Positions 18,596 through 27,120 of a DNA stretch of 64,000 bases are shown one piece after another. Position 1 is the stretch's first letter. Each line of letters begins with the position of its first letter. A program made the translations under genes and the position numbers. The notes under the pieces are model-generated. The model was given only the letters and a program-made list of their open reading frames with translations, was not told the origin of the DNA and did no database searches. The DNA comes from Chryseobacterium oranimense (GTDB taxonomy: Bacteria > Bacteroidota > Bacteroidia > Flavobacteriales > Weeksellaceae): the NCBI RefSeq assembly GCF_025244725.1, contig NZ_CP104203.1, positions 3,906,001 to 3,970,000 on the forward strand, in the 5' to 3' direction.

Positions 18596-20320
18596 CTATT
18601 TAAAATTATTGATAGCATTGTTTATTCGGGAGATAGTTTCCTCTTTTCCAATCAGTTCCATGATGTCCGGAACGTCAGGACCTTTTAGTTCTCCTACCAA
18701 AGATAAACGCAGTGGCATCATTACTTTTCCCATGCCCATGCCTTTGTTTTCCGCGAAATCGTGGACTGCCTGCTTCAGGATTTCTGATGTAAATTCAGTG
18801 GTTGTAAGATTTTCTGCCAATTCACCTAAAACAACAGATGTTTCTTCGTTCCATGCTTTTTTCGATGCTTTCTCATCATAAGAAAGGGGAGCTTCGAAGA
18901 AAAATTTTCCGTTTTCGTAAATGTCTTTCGGAAAGGTAGCTCTTTCTTTCATCAGATGAATAATTTTTAATAATTTTTCATCCTCAATATTTAAGTTTAA
19001 GTCTAAATTTTTAAGAATAGTTAATAATTCTTCATTAGATTTTAATTGGATATAATGATGATTTAGTGATTCTGATTTTTCTTTACTAAATCTAGCTCCG
19101 GCTTTATGAACTTTATGTAAATCAAATTCTTTGATCATTTCTTCCAAAGTGAGATTTTCTTTATCGTCAGCAGGAGACCAGCCTAAAAGCGAAATCATAT
19201 TAATAAATGCCTCAGGAAGATAACCGCTTTCCCTATAGCCTTTTGAGACATTTCCTGTTTTAGGATCCGTAAAGTTTAAGGGAAACACAGGGAATCCGAA
19301 TTTATCACCGTCTCTTTTGCTTAATTTCCCGGAAAGGCCCTTCTTTAAAAACTGCTTTACGGAAGCGGTTAAAGGGTTATCTTTATCGTTTTCGCCCAGC
19401 ATGGACTTAAATCTTGGGTTTTTTACTTCTGAAAAGAAAGATTTGATAAGCTCTGCGGATTCATCAAAAGAAAACTGACTGTTTTTCAATACAAATTCTT
19501 CTGCAAAAGATTTTGTAATACCATCTATGTTATCTTTATTGATTAAAGTTGATACATCAGGCTTCAGGATCAGGGACAGGTGTGCGAACTGTGGCGCTTC
19601 CCAGCCCATTGCTTCGTATAGTAAAGTGTGAAGTCCTAAAGACGGCAGCCATTCTTCACCACGGATCACGTGGGAAATTTCCATTTCATGATCATCAATG
19701 ATGTTGGCAAAATGGTAAGTTGGCATTCCGTCGTTCTTTACAAGAACTTTGTCGTCCAGTGTATTGGTATTCACGGAAGAATGTCCGCGGATAATATCTT
19801 CAAGATTAAGGGTTCTGTCTACCGGCATTTTGAATCTTACCACATAAGGTGTTTTTTCATCCAGTAATTTCTGAACTTCCTCTTCGGAAAGGGCGACACT
19901 GTTTCTGAGACGGTTTCTGGTTTTATTATCATAAGAGAAAACTTCGCCATTGGCCTCAAATTCAGCACGGATGGCATCCAGCTCTTCCGGAGTATCGAAA
20001 GCGATGTAAGCGTAGTCTGTTTTCAGGATCTGTTCGGTGTATCTGTCGTAGATATCTCTTCTTTCAGACTGTCTGTAAGGGGCAAATTTCCCTCCTTTCT
20101 TAGGACTTTCATCAGGAATGATTCCGCACCATTCTAAAGCTTCCTCGATGTATTCTTCAGCTCCTTCAACGTATCTTGCCGTATCTGTATCTTCAATACG
20201 AAGAACAAATTCACCACCCTGGTTTTTAGCAAAAAGATAATCATATAATGCGGTTCTTACGCCTCCCAAATGCAAAGGTCCTGTAGGACTTGGAGCAAAA
20301 CGGACTCTTACTTTCTCCAT
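18596..20320 (-). CDS. gltX: Glutamate--tRNA ligase with an insertion before the KMSKS loop
   Basis: A class I synthetase charging tRNA-Glu. The HIGH-type motif is APSPTGPLHLGG (residues 9-20), RIEDTDTARY follows, and the KMSKS-type motif is GKLSKRDGDK (331-340). The start is ATG at 20320. A TTG seven codons upstream lies in the -7 box TAAATTTG (20339-20346). The protein is 574 aa, whereas I know bacterial GltX as roughly 470-510. The excess is one block at about 255-329, between ILKP and GKLSKRDGDK, where homologs normally have only a few residues. The block is lysine- and acid-rich (SFAEEFVLKNSQFSF, NPRFKSMLGENDKDNP) with no stop or frameshift. Catalytic motifs are intact, so the enzyme is probably active. 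Confidence 0.95.
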   Translation of the reverse strand: MEKVRVRFAPSPTGPLHLGGVRTALYDYLFAKNQGGEFVLRIEDTDTARYVEGAEEYIEEALEWCGIIPDESPKKGGKFAPYRQSERRDIYDRYTEQILKTDYAYIAFDTPEELDAIRAEFEANGEVFSYDNKTRNRLRNSVALSEEEVQKLLDEKTPYVVRFKMPVDRTLNLEDIIRGHSSVNTNTLDDKVLVKNDGMPTYHFANIIDDHEMEISHVIRGEEWLPSLGLHTLLYEAMGWEAPQFAHLSLILKPDVSTLINKDNIDGITKSFAEEFVLKNSQFSFDESAELIKSFFSEVKNPRFKSMLGENDKDNPLTASVKQFLKKGLSGKLSKRDGDKFGFPVFPLNFTDPKTGNVSKGYRESGYLPEAFINMISLLGWSPADDKENLTLEEMIKEFDLHKVHKAGARFSKEKSESLNHHYIQLKSNEELLTILKNLDLNLNIEDEKLLKIIHLMKERATFPKDIYENGKFFFEAPLSYDEKASKKAWNEETSVVLGELAENLTTTEFTSEILKQAVHDFAENKGMGMGKVMMPLRLSLVGELKGPDVPDIMELIGKEETISRINNAINNFK

Positions 20321-20338
20321 TTCAATAAAAATTTTGTG

Positions 20339-20346
20339 CAAATTTA
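20339..20346 (-). promoter_or_regulatory. -7 promoter box of gltX
   Basis: TAAATTTG then C on the minus strand, 18 bases before the ATG at 20320. The apparent upstream TTG start is part of this box. Confidence 0.6.
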
Positions 20347-20473
20347 CTTAAAATTACCCGAGTTCAGGGTAAGAAAATTAAGATTAAAAGGCTGAAAGCT
20401 TGAAGGAGAGGACTGGAAGTTCTTATTTATATTATTTTTACACTGATCCCTTTCTTTAATGAAATTTATTTCC

Positions 20474-20573
20474 CCACCGATTTCACGGATTTCCGCAGAT
20501 GTTTATGTTATACTTTAATGAAATTGTTAAAATGATACGCAATGATTCGTGTAAATCCGTGAAATTCGTGGTT
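20474..20573. repeat. Imperfect inverted-repeat element
   Basis: The 295-base gap between gltX and the next gene holds two facing arms. The left arm (20476-20498) contains CGATTTCACGGATTTCC. The right arm (20549-20572) reads, as reverse complement, CCACGAATTTCACGGATTT. The shared core TTTCACGGATTT is separated by ~55 bases. Words of this type (CACGAATTTCACGGATTT) recur in intergenic DNA of many Bacteroidota, as far as I recall. It encodes nothing and lies upstream of gltX and downstream of a glycosyltransferase. Confidence 0.6.
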
Positions 20574-20615
20574 AAAAAAAATTAATAAACCTTCTATTTT
20601 CTTCAAGCTTCTATC

Positions 20616-21521
20616 TTATTTAAGCATGAGTAGTTTAAAGAATAAGACCGGATTTTTATACTTGACCTTGTATTTTTCTTTTTTCCATTCCGTTCGCAGT
20701 CTCTCTTTTTCGGACTCAGAATCTTTTTCGGACAAAAGGATTTCATACTTGAAATGGATGAGCTTCAGCTGGTATTTTTTATAAAGTTCTTTGTCGGCTT
20801 TGATATAATCGAGGTATTTGTGAGTTACTTTTTCATAAGAATCTTTCATCAGCTTCCAGTTTCTTGAAAGGCTTGTGGAAAGAATCCTGTAGTAAAACAG
20901 TTTTTTATCGATAAAGCCTATTTTGTATCCTTTGGAGGTAAGTCTCAGATTCATATCCCAGTCTTCGGTATTGATGTTTTCGTCAAACGGATATTTCACC
21001 AGAAGCTCTTTTTTTACGAATGTTCCTACATTGGCTGTTTTATTTTCAGAAACATTTTCATGGAAAAAACGGTCAAGGGTATCTATGATCTGTTTTTTTT
21101 CTTTTGGGGTATAGGCATCTGTCATTTTATCTTCAGACTGATAATATTTATAGCCATCTGAAAGGATAAAATCTACCGGGTTCTTCTGAATGTATGAAAC
21201 TTTCTCTGCTAAATGATCTTCAGTGAACCAGTCGTCTCCCGAAAGAAGGGAAACATATTCTCCCGAAGCATGTGAAACTGCTATATTAATGTTTTTTGAT
21301 ACTCCAAAACTTTCAGTGTTCCGGATCATCCTGAAATGCCGGTCAAATTTTGAAAGGACTTTTTCCGCATTTTCAAATGTCTTGTCTTTGGAAGCATTAT
21401 CCAAAAGAATGATTTCATAATTGATATAGGACTGCGAAATAGCGGACAAGCATGCCTGCTCAATGAACTTTTCATGGTTCATGGTAATAATGATGAGGCT
21501 TACAAGCGGCGGATTGTTCAT
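20616..21521 (-). CDS. Glycosyltransferase family 2
   Basis: A 301-residue GT-A enzyme: N-terminal VSLIIITMNHEKFIEQACLS, a nucleotide-sugar fold ending in YEIILLDNASKDKTFENAE, the metal-binding DDW region in VSLLSGDDWFTEDHL, and a later acceptor-side block (NTEDWDMNLRLTSKGYKIGFI). There is no membrane segment, so it should act at the inner face of the inner membrane on LPS, capsule or another surface glycan. Sugar specificity cannot be read from sequence. It is the left end of the glycan cluster and has a long gap on both sides, so it may be transcribed alone. Confidence 0.9.
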   Translation of the reverse strand: MNNPPLVSLIIITMNHEKFIEQACLSAISQSYINYEIILLDNASKDKTFENAEKVLSKFDRHFRMIRNTESFGVSKNINIAVSHASGEYVSLLSGDDWFTEDHLAEKVSYIQKNPVDFILSDGYKYYQSEDKMTDAYTPKEKKQIIDTLDRFFHENVSENKTANVGTFVKKELLVKYPFDENINTEDWDMNLRLTSKGYKIGFIDKKLFYYRILSTSLSRNWKLMKDSYEKVTHKYLDYIKADKELYKKYQLKLIHFKYEILLSEKDSESEKERLRTEWKKEKYKVKYKNPVLFFKLLMLK

Positions 21522-21639
21522 TGCTTTTAGGGTGGAATTGTTTAAAATTAGGGTGTATCCTGTAAATAAAATAAAAGTATTAGATAAATCAGTAGAGTTT
21601 TATGGTATTAACGGATGATATTTTATATTGTTGTGGAGA

Positions 21640-23586
21640 TTACTGCATCATACTGTATATTTTAGTTAAAATAATATCTTCAACATTATCTACAGGGATT
21701 CCGCTTTGTCCGTAAATGAAGAAGCTTTCATATCCCTCATAGTTGGGAGCAACTTTTTTTATGTGCCATTTTACGGGAAGATAACTTGATACATCATTGG
21801 AATATCCTAATACGGTTAGTTTCATGGGGTTGAAATGGTTGTATAAATCAATGGCATATTGAGAAACGGCTTCCCGGCTCAATGCGATAATATTCCAGTC
21901 ACCTATCTTTAAAATTTGTATATAAACCGTTGCAGATTTAGGAAGTGTACCTGATGTATACTGATGAATCATTCTATTGGCCCATCTTACATTTCTTTCA
22001 GAGACTTGGTCGTATTTTCCTAAGTTGGCATTTTTAATACTCACAGCCTTATTGAAAGTGAAATTATTAAGAGGTACAGCAATTGAGTCAAATTTAACAG
22101 TAATTTCTCCGGTAACAGCTGATGATGATACAGAAAATAAATTATTGAAATCCTGAGTCAGTTTATTTGCAGTTTGATCGGGAGTATCTGTTTTATAAGG
22201 ATTAATATCACCTGCACATCCCTGCATAAGCTGTATATTGCTAATGTTCTTTAATGTTCCGAGTTTATCTCTTGTAGCTCCTACATAGTTCGATGAAATG
22301 GTAACAAAATCACGTGCCGGGCTATTATGCCAGACAGGGTGGGTACTTGCACTCATAATGACACCATTCACAGTATTTGTATTGTTCTGTTTTGCTATTA
22401 CCATGGTGATATTGTTGTCTAAATCTTTAGAAAGGTCTGCCCTGTTGTATCCTATATTTGTTTTGCCTTTTACGAAGCTTAAATTGCTGTCTGTTTTATT
22501 GTTAATGGCGTTTTGTGTAGCCGTTAAAACAGAATTTTTCACAATATCAAGATATCTGGGATCAGGATTGCGATAGAAATCCTGAAGGCACGAATAACTT
22601 TGAGATAGAGGTGCATAATGAGTATGGGAGCAGTTGATTAAAATTGCATTTTCATCGATATTAAATACATTTTTTATTTCGGTTTTTATTTTGTGTGAAA
22701 AGGAATAATTTATACCACATAAATCCAGGGTAATAATGAGCGCTTTTTTTGAATTCTTTTCAAAATAAGATGCATATGCGTAAATAGGTGTCTGGCTGTG
22801 CTGAGCGTAATAAAATTTATTTTTGTTGGAAATTGCGTATAATTTATTGTTAGTATAGGTAATATTTGATAGGTACCTACCATAAGTTGTCTGGTTAGGA
22901 GTTCCGATTTTTGACCAGGTTTCGTCAGGGGTTGAAACACTTCTTATCCATAAATCATTGTCATACTTGGACAAAGCAATCAGGTTAGTTCCATCATTGG
23001 TTAGTGATCGTACAGAATTGGCTTTTCCTATATTTTTCCAAGGGATATTAAACGGGCTGCTATCTCTTACCCAGAGGGTGTTATTTTTCTTGGTCCCATA
23101 CAGTTTATTGTTAAGAAAAGTAAGACCGGTAGCTTCATAGGCAAACCCGATATTGGTCCATGGGGCATCATTTTCACTTGCATTTCTCATCCAGAGCTTA
23201 TTGTTTTTATCTGTGCCATAAAGCTTGCCGTTTCCATAGGCCAATGCAGTTACATAATAAGCTGTTCCTATAGAAACCCAATTGGGTGCGCTGTTGTTGA
23301 TATCGGCCTGCCAAAGCCTGTTATCACTTGTCGCCATATAAAATTTTGTATCGGAAGAGCATATAGCAACAGCATTTTGTGCTATACCGGTTTCCTGGAA
23401 ACTGATACTGAATCTTCCTTGTTTGGGATCACCGAAGCCAGCCAAGGGAGAAGACAATATGTTAGTGTTTGGATTGATAGATTCTTTTGAAAATCCTACT
23501 AAATAGTTCTGTCCAAAGATGAAATTCTGAAGCAAAAACAGGGTTATAAAACCTGCAAAAATCTGCACTTTAGTTTTAGACATCAT
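21640..23586 (-). CDS. Neutral-ceramidase-like protein with an inserted beta-propeller
   Basis: A 648-residue exported protein with signal peptide ending near FIFG before QNYLVGFSK. The ceramidase-type N-terminus (YLVGFSKESINP, SPLAGFGDPKQGRFS, residues ~28-60) is interrupted by about 205 residues of repeats. Each repeat has xxLW(M/V/I)R, PW.xIG and NKLYGT(D/K)K, about 40 residues apart (four to five blades, tectonin-like). The hydrolase resumes at ~267 with PIYAYASYFE, ALIITLDLCGI, then SHTHYAP (320-326), STHPVWHN (414-421) and MQGCAGDINP (454-463), matching the zinc-binding and catalytic regions of neutral ceramidases. The start overlaps the previous stop (TAATG). It has no T9SS tail. Hydrolysis of ceramide or a related amide is likely but unproven. 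Confidence 0.85.
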   Translation of the reverse strand: MMSKTKVQIFAGFITLFLLQNFIFGQNYLVGFSKESINPNTNILSSPLAGFGDPKQGRFSISFQETGIAQNAVAICSSDTKFYMATSDNRLWQADINNSAPNWVSIGTAYYVTALAYGNGKLYGTDKNNKLWMRNASENDAPWTNIGFAYEATGLTFLNNKLYGTKKNNTLWVRDSSPFNIPWKNIGKANSVRSLTNDGTNLIALSKYDNDLWIRSVSTPDETWSKIGTPNQTTYGRYLSNITYTNNKLYAISNKNKFYYAQHSQTPIYAYASYFEKNSKKALIITLDLCGINYSFSHKIKTEIKNVFNIDENAILINCSHTHYAPLSQSYSCLQDFYRNPDPRYLDIVKNSVLTATQNAINNKTDSNLSFVKGKTNIGYNRADLSKDLDNNITMVIAKQNNTNTVNGVIMSASTHPVWHNSPARDFVTISSNYVGATRDKLGTLKNISNIQLMQGCAGDINPYKTDTPDQTANKLTQDFNNLFSVSSSAVTGEITVKFDSIAVPLNNFTFNKAVSIKNANLGKYDQVSERNVRWANRMIHQYTSGTLPKSATVYIQILKIGDWNIIALSREAVSQYAIDLYNHFNPMKLTVLGYSNDVSSYLPVKWHIKKVAPNYEGYESFFIYGQSGIPVDNVEDIILTKIYSMMQ

Positions 23587-24356
23587 TAATTCTCTTTTAC
23601 AATTTTCTGTTCAAAAACCTCTTTATTTTCATAGGACCCTTTAAGAAGATATATTCCTGCCGGAAGATCCGAAATATCAATAGAATTTATATCTGAGTAG
23701 GTCTTTAACAGCGTGTTATCCATACTAAAGACCTGAAGAGATTTAATGGTTGTTTCTATACTAAGTTCTCCGGCTGTAGGATTAGGATAAAATAATGATT
23801 GGTTTTTTTCAGATACCGGTTTCCCCTGAACCGATACATTATCTATAAACCAGTTATTGCCATCATCATCTTTTTTTACAAAAGCAATATAGATTTGCTT
23901 ATTATCAAATTTTGAAATGTTGATTCTTTTCAAACTGAAGTTTTTGCCAAATGATCCATCGGTATAAGATGCGACTGTTTGAAACTGATCGCGATTGACT
24001 TGAGAATCTGTGGATACTTTTATTTCGTATTTTGTAGAATTACCGGTAAATGAGTTGTGTTGCGAAAATACTAGAAAATTGCCCTTATAATTAGTTAAAT
24101 CTATTTTCGGACTAATAAGCCAGTCTTCATTTAATTCACCTGAATTCTCATATCTTACAAAGAAACACTTATCAGAGCCATCTTTATTCAGACTCTCTAA
24201 TTGCCAATTGTTAAAATCATCTCCTGCATCATTTTTACCTCTTAAAACAGCCCATTCTTCGGGGACTTTTGAAAGGTTATAATTATTGAAATTATCAGAA
24301 AACTGCCCATAAAAGAAAGAGCTCAATAATAGAAGACCTGTAAAAATCAATTTCAT
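23586..24356 (-). CDS. Choice-of-anchor J / cleaved-adhesin-like protein, T9SS type A sorting domain
   Basis: A 256-residue secreted protein. The signal peptide (MKLIFTGLLLLSSFFYG, then Q) is followed by a jelly-roll domain of the choice-of-anchor J kind (NDAGDDFNNWQLES, NEDWLISPKIDLTNYKG, IAFVKKDDDGNNWFIDNV). The last ~75 residues are a T9SS type A tail (LFYPNPTAGELSIE, IDISDLPAGIYLLKG, FEQKIVKEN). It should cross the outer membrane through T9SS and be anchored or released. Its TAA overlaps the ATG of the ceramidase-like gene by one base, so the two are translationally coupled and may work together on lipids or host glycolipids (inference). Confidence 0.9.
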   Translation of the reverse strand: MKLIFTGLLLLSSFFYGQFSDNFNNYNLSKVPEEWAVLRGKNDAGDDFNNWQLESLNKDGSDKCFFVRYENSGELNEDWLISPKIDLTNYKGNFLVFSQHNSFTGNSTKYEIKVSTDSQVNRDQFQTVASYTDGSFGKNFSLKRINISKFDNKQIYIAFVKKDDDGNNWFIDNVSVQGKPVSEKNQSLFYPNPTAGELSIETTIKSLQVFSMDNTLLKTYSDINSIDISDLPAGIYLLKGSYENKEVFEQKIVKEN

Positions 24357-24621
24357 ACTTGTGTGTTTTCTAGATAATACATGATTTATGATTAAAAAAA
24401 TTCAAAAAAAGTGATCTCACATAAAATCAATTTTTGACCTGCGAAATTTACATTATTTTTAAATACTACAGAAAACAAATAGGAATAAATTAAAATAAAA
24501 GAATATATTTATTTTTCATTCAATTATTTGACTTATAAAGTGATATGATCAGATTTCTTTAAACTTGTTTCTTGTATTAATAGAGTTGATAAAGGGGAGT
24601 TATTATTTTTTATGAAGCGGG

Positions 24622-25872
24622 CTATGGGTGATTTTGAATTTCATTAGAAGGCAAGTTAAGTAATTGCTCCAGATATTTACTGAAAATTTCAGGATCCAAT
24701 CTGTAATCCTCATGGAAACCCTCATAATCCTGCGGATAAATATAGAAATAAAGATCAAAGCCTGCTTGTTTAGCTAAGGTAGAAAAAATAGCAAAGTCTC
24801 CCCATACAGAACTGAACCAGCTCAGACCTTTAGCACCTTCATTGGCAAATAATACATTCGTCCAGGCCGCACCGCTGGGGCCAATAATATATTCGGCATT
24901 GTTCACCAGGTAGATTTGTTCATGAATATTCAGATCTTCAAAAAAGACTTCTTCAAACCCATGCTTTTGTACCAATGCCAGAATTTCTTCTTCATTATAT
25001 TTTCTGTACTGGGATCTTCTGGAGATAAATATTCTTTTAACAGGCTGAATACGGACTTTAGTGAGATCCAGATTGTCAAAGGCTGTTTTTCGGAGATATT
25101 GCAGTGACGATTTCGATAGTTTGGTAAATCCGGCTTCATAAGTCATACCCGGCATAATATTCGGGACTGCATAATTGTTGCTGGTGATATGCCATAGCTT
25201 TTTAAAGCGGTAATAATTTTTTTCGTGGCTGAGGAACACAATTTTATAATCCTTCAAAAAGAACATGAGAAGATCCTTCAGGTTTTCAACCTTCTGTACA
25301 TCCTCGTCTATAACGATCAGCTTATTCTTTGCATCAGGAATATGTTTAAAATACTCAACTTTGGACAGAATATCTACCAGGAAATGATAATAATTGAAAG
25401 TAAACGTTCCACCCATGAAAATAGCTTCCTCATCATAATAAACCTCTTTATAGTTCTTTACCTTGGCAAGCGTCATGGAATGCTGCAAAAGATTGTTGGT
25501 ATTGTAGACATACGTAATCCTGTCGTCGTCATGCCATCTTTCGTAGTAGATCTTCTCTTTTTTAAGATCTAAAAAATAAGTGGAATTGGGAATGCATAAA
25601 ACATTCTGAAGGGCAAAAATCTCAATGGGATTTTTGGGAGCTTTTATAGTAGCCTGAGTAACAGTGTTAAACGTTTTAGGCAGAAACAATTCTGACTCTT
25701 CTTTATCACTGATCATAATTCTTTCCGTGCAGCATTCAGAAGGGATAGAATCCAGCGGTAAAAAATCGGTTACGAGTCTTTTGGCTTTTCTGAAAAAAGA
25801 CTTGATATAATATTTTTTTCTAAGTGCTTTAAGCTCCTTTTCTAAATGTTCAATTTGTTCCTTCGCATTCAT
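24622..25872 (-). CDS. Glycosyltransferase family 61 (DUF563-like)
   Basis: A 416-residue enzyme starting with a coiled coil (IEHLEKELKALRKKYYIK) and a basic amphipathic stretch, then a GT61-type catalytic region: GTFTFNYYHFLVDILSKVEY, ISRRSQYRKYNEEEIL, and the conserved IIGPSGAAWTNVLFANEG block. GT61 includes enzymes for bacterial capsule or LPS and eukaryotic xylosyl/GlcNAc transfer. Substrate is unknown here. No signal peptide, so cytoplasmic. 60 bases separate it from the upstream GT4 gene, with which it is probably co-transcribed. Confidence 0.85.
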   Translation of the reverse strand: MNAKEQIEHLEKELKALRKKYYIKSFFRKAKRLVTDFLPLDSIPSECCTERIMISDKEESELFLPKTFNTVTQATIKAPKNPIEIFALQNVLCIPNSTYFLDLKKEKIYYERWHDDDRITYVYNTNNLLQHSMTLAKVKNYKEVYYDEEAIFMGGTFTFNYYHFLVDILSKVEYFKHIPDAKNKLIVIDEDVQKVENLKDLLMFFLKDYKIVFLSHEKNYYRFKKLWHITSNNYAVPNIMPGMTYEAGFTKLSKSSLQYLRKTAFDNLDLTKVRIQPVKRIFISRRSQYRKYNEEEILALVQKHGFEEVFFEDLNIHEQIYLVNNAEYIIGPSGAAWTNVLFANEGAKGLSWFSSVWGDFAIFSTLAKQAGFDLYFYIYPQDYEGFHEDYRLDPEIFSKYLEQLLNLPSNEIQNHP

Positions 25873-25932
25873 ATTCTAAAACTTAGGATAAACTAAGAAA
25901 TATGTTTATTTCCGGCAGGTACAAATCATATT

Positions 25933-27120
25933 CTATAATATGCCGTTATAATAATTCAGGGTTTCATCTGCCATCTTATCAATACCGAATTGTGATTCTA
26001 TTAATTTTCGGGCATTTACTGAAATCCTGTTTCTCAGCTCATCGTCTTCAAAAATAAGACTTATCTTTTCGTGGAAGTGATCTTCCCCGGCAATCAGGCC
26101 ATTTACAGGTTCCTCTATAATTTCTTTAAAGGAATCTATTGCAGAACATACAACCGGTTTCTGCATAGCCATTACCTCAAGCAAAGATAAGCTAAAATTT
26201 TCACCTTTGGAGGGAAAACAAACCACGTCTGCCTGGCCAATGAGCTCCACAATTTCCACACCCGGCTTATTCCCATAAAAATGAACAGAATTCCTGGTTT
26301 CCGGATCCTGAATATTTTCGGTTATATAATCGGGGTAGTGGTTGGGCTTTCCTATAAAATGAAGCGATGCTGCGGGATATTTTTTTTTAAGCTTAATAAA
26401 AGCGGTAATAAGGGTTTCCGCTCCCTTTTCGTAGGATACATTTCCTAAATAGAAAACAGATTGGCGAATGACTTCCGTATTTTCAGAAGGCTTGTAGAAC
26501 TTTTCATCGATACCGTTGTAGATGAGTTTGGGGTTTTTAATGCCGAAAAGGCTTCTATTAATCGCTTCATTGTACTTTGATATCACAATGATGTTTTTCG
26601 AGCTTTTAAAGGCTTCTTTTTCACAGAAGATTCGTCCTTTGTGAACTTTTTTATACCCAAAATACTTTTCCAGAACAGACCAGGAGCCGTGGCATCTGAT
26701 CACATAGGGAATTCCTTTGGGAATAGAAATTGCCAGACCGTCAAAATCATGAGTTTCTGCAATGTCAAAATGAAGGCTATTCTTCCTGATCCAGGCATTT
26801 ATTTTGTCCGAAATTATTTTTTTCTCCGACAGATAAGTTTTAAAATGAATCTTTTCAAGAGCTTTTATTTTTCCGGTAGCTGATCTTAGCAGCTCAAGAA
26901 CAGGATTGGCTTTAAAAATATCTTTTACGGAATGAATCTTTATACCATTCTCCTCTATATCAAATGCGTATTTTGAGATCAGGAAAACATGTACCGAGAT
27001 GCCTCTTTTTACAAGTTCTGCACATAAATTCTTATAAAAAACGCCTGTACCGCCTACTTTGGGCGTGCGGGAAGACTGGTATTCCCGGGTTACAATAAGT
27101 ACATTTTTTATTTCCTTCAT
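25933..27120 (-). CDS. Glycosyltransferase family 4
   Basis: A 395-residue GT-B enzyme. The N-terminal domain begins VLIVTREYQSSRTPKVGG with the glycine-rich acceptor loop GGTGVFYKNLC. The C-terminal domain has VFYLGNVSYEKGAETLI, SLHFIGKPNHYP and the retaining-GT signature FPSKGENFSLSLLEVMAMQ with the two glutamates of the EX7E motif, then KPVVCSAIDSFKEII. It overlaps the upstream gene by four bases (ATGA), a clear operon sign. It likely adds a sugar to a surface glycan at the cytoplasmic side. Confidence 0.92.
   Translation of the reverse strand: MKEIKNVLIVTREYQSSRTPKVGGTGVFYKNLCAELVKRGISVHVFLISKYAFDIEENGIKIHSVKDIFKANPVLELLRSATGKIKALEKIHFKTYLSEKKIISDKINAWIRKNSLHFDIAETHDFDGLAISIPKGIPYVIRCHGSWSVLEKYFGYKKVHKGRIFCEKEAFKSSKNIIVISKYNEAINRSLFGIKNPKLIYNGIDEKFYKPSENTEVIRQSVFYLGNVSYEKGAETLITAFIKLKKKYPAASLHFIGKPNHYPDYITENIQDPETRNSVHFYGNKPGVEIVELIGQADVVCFPSKGENFSLSLLEVMAMQKPVVCSAIDSFKEIIEEPVNGLIAGEDHFHEKISLIFEDDELRNRISVNARKLIESQFGIDKMADETLNYYNGIL

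Noticed and set aside
18596-20320. gltX as a pseudogene broken by an insertion
   Set aside because: The insertion keeps the frame, has no stop, and both class I signature motifs are intact.
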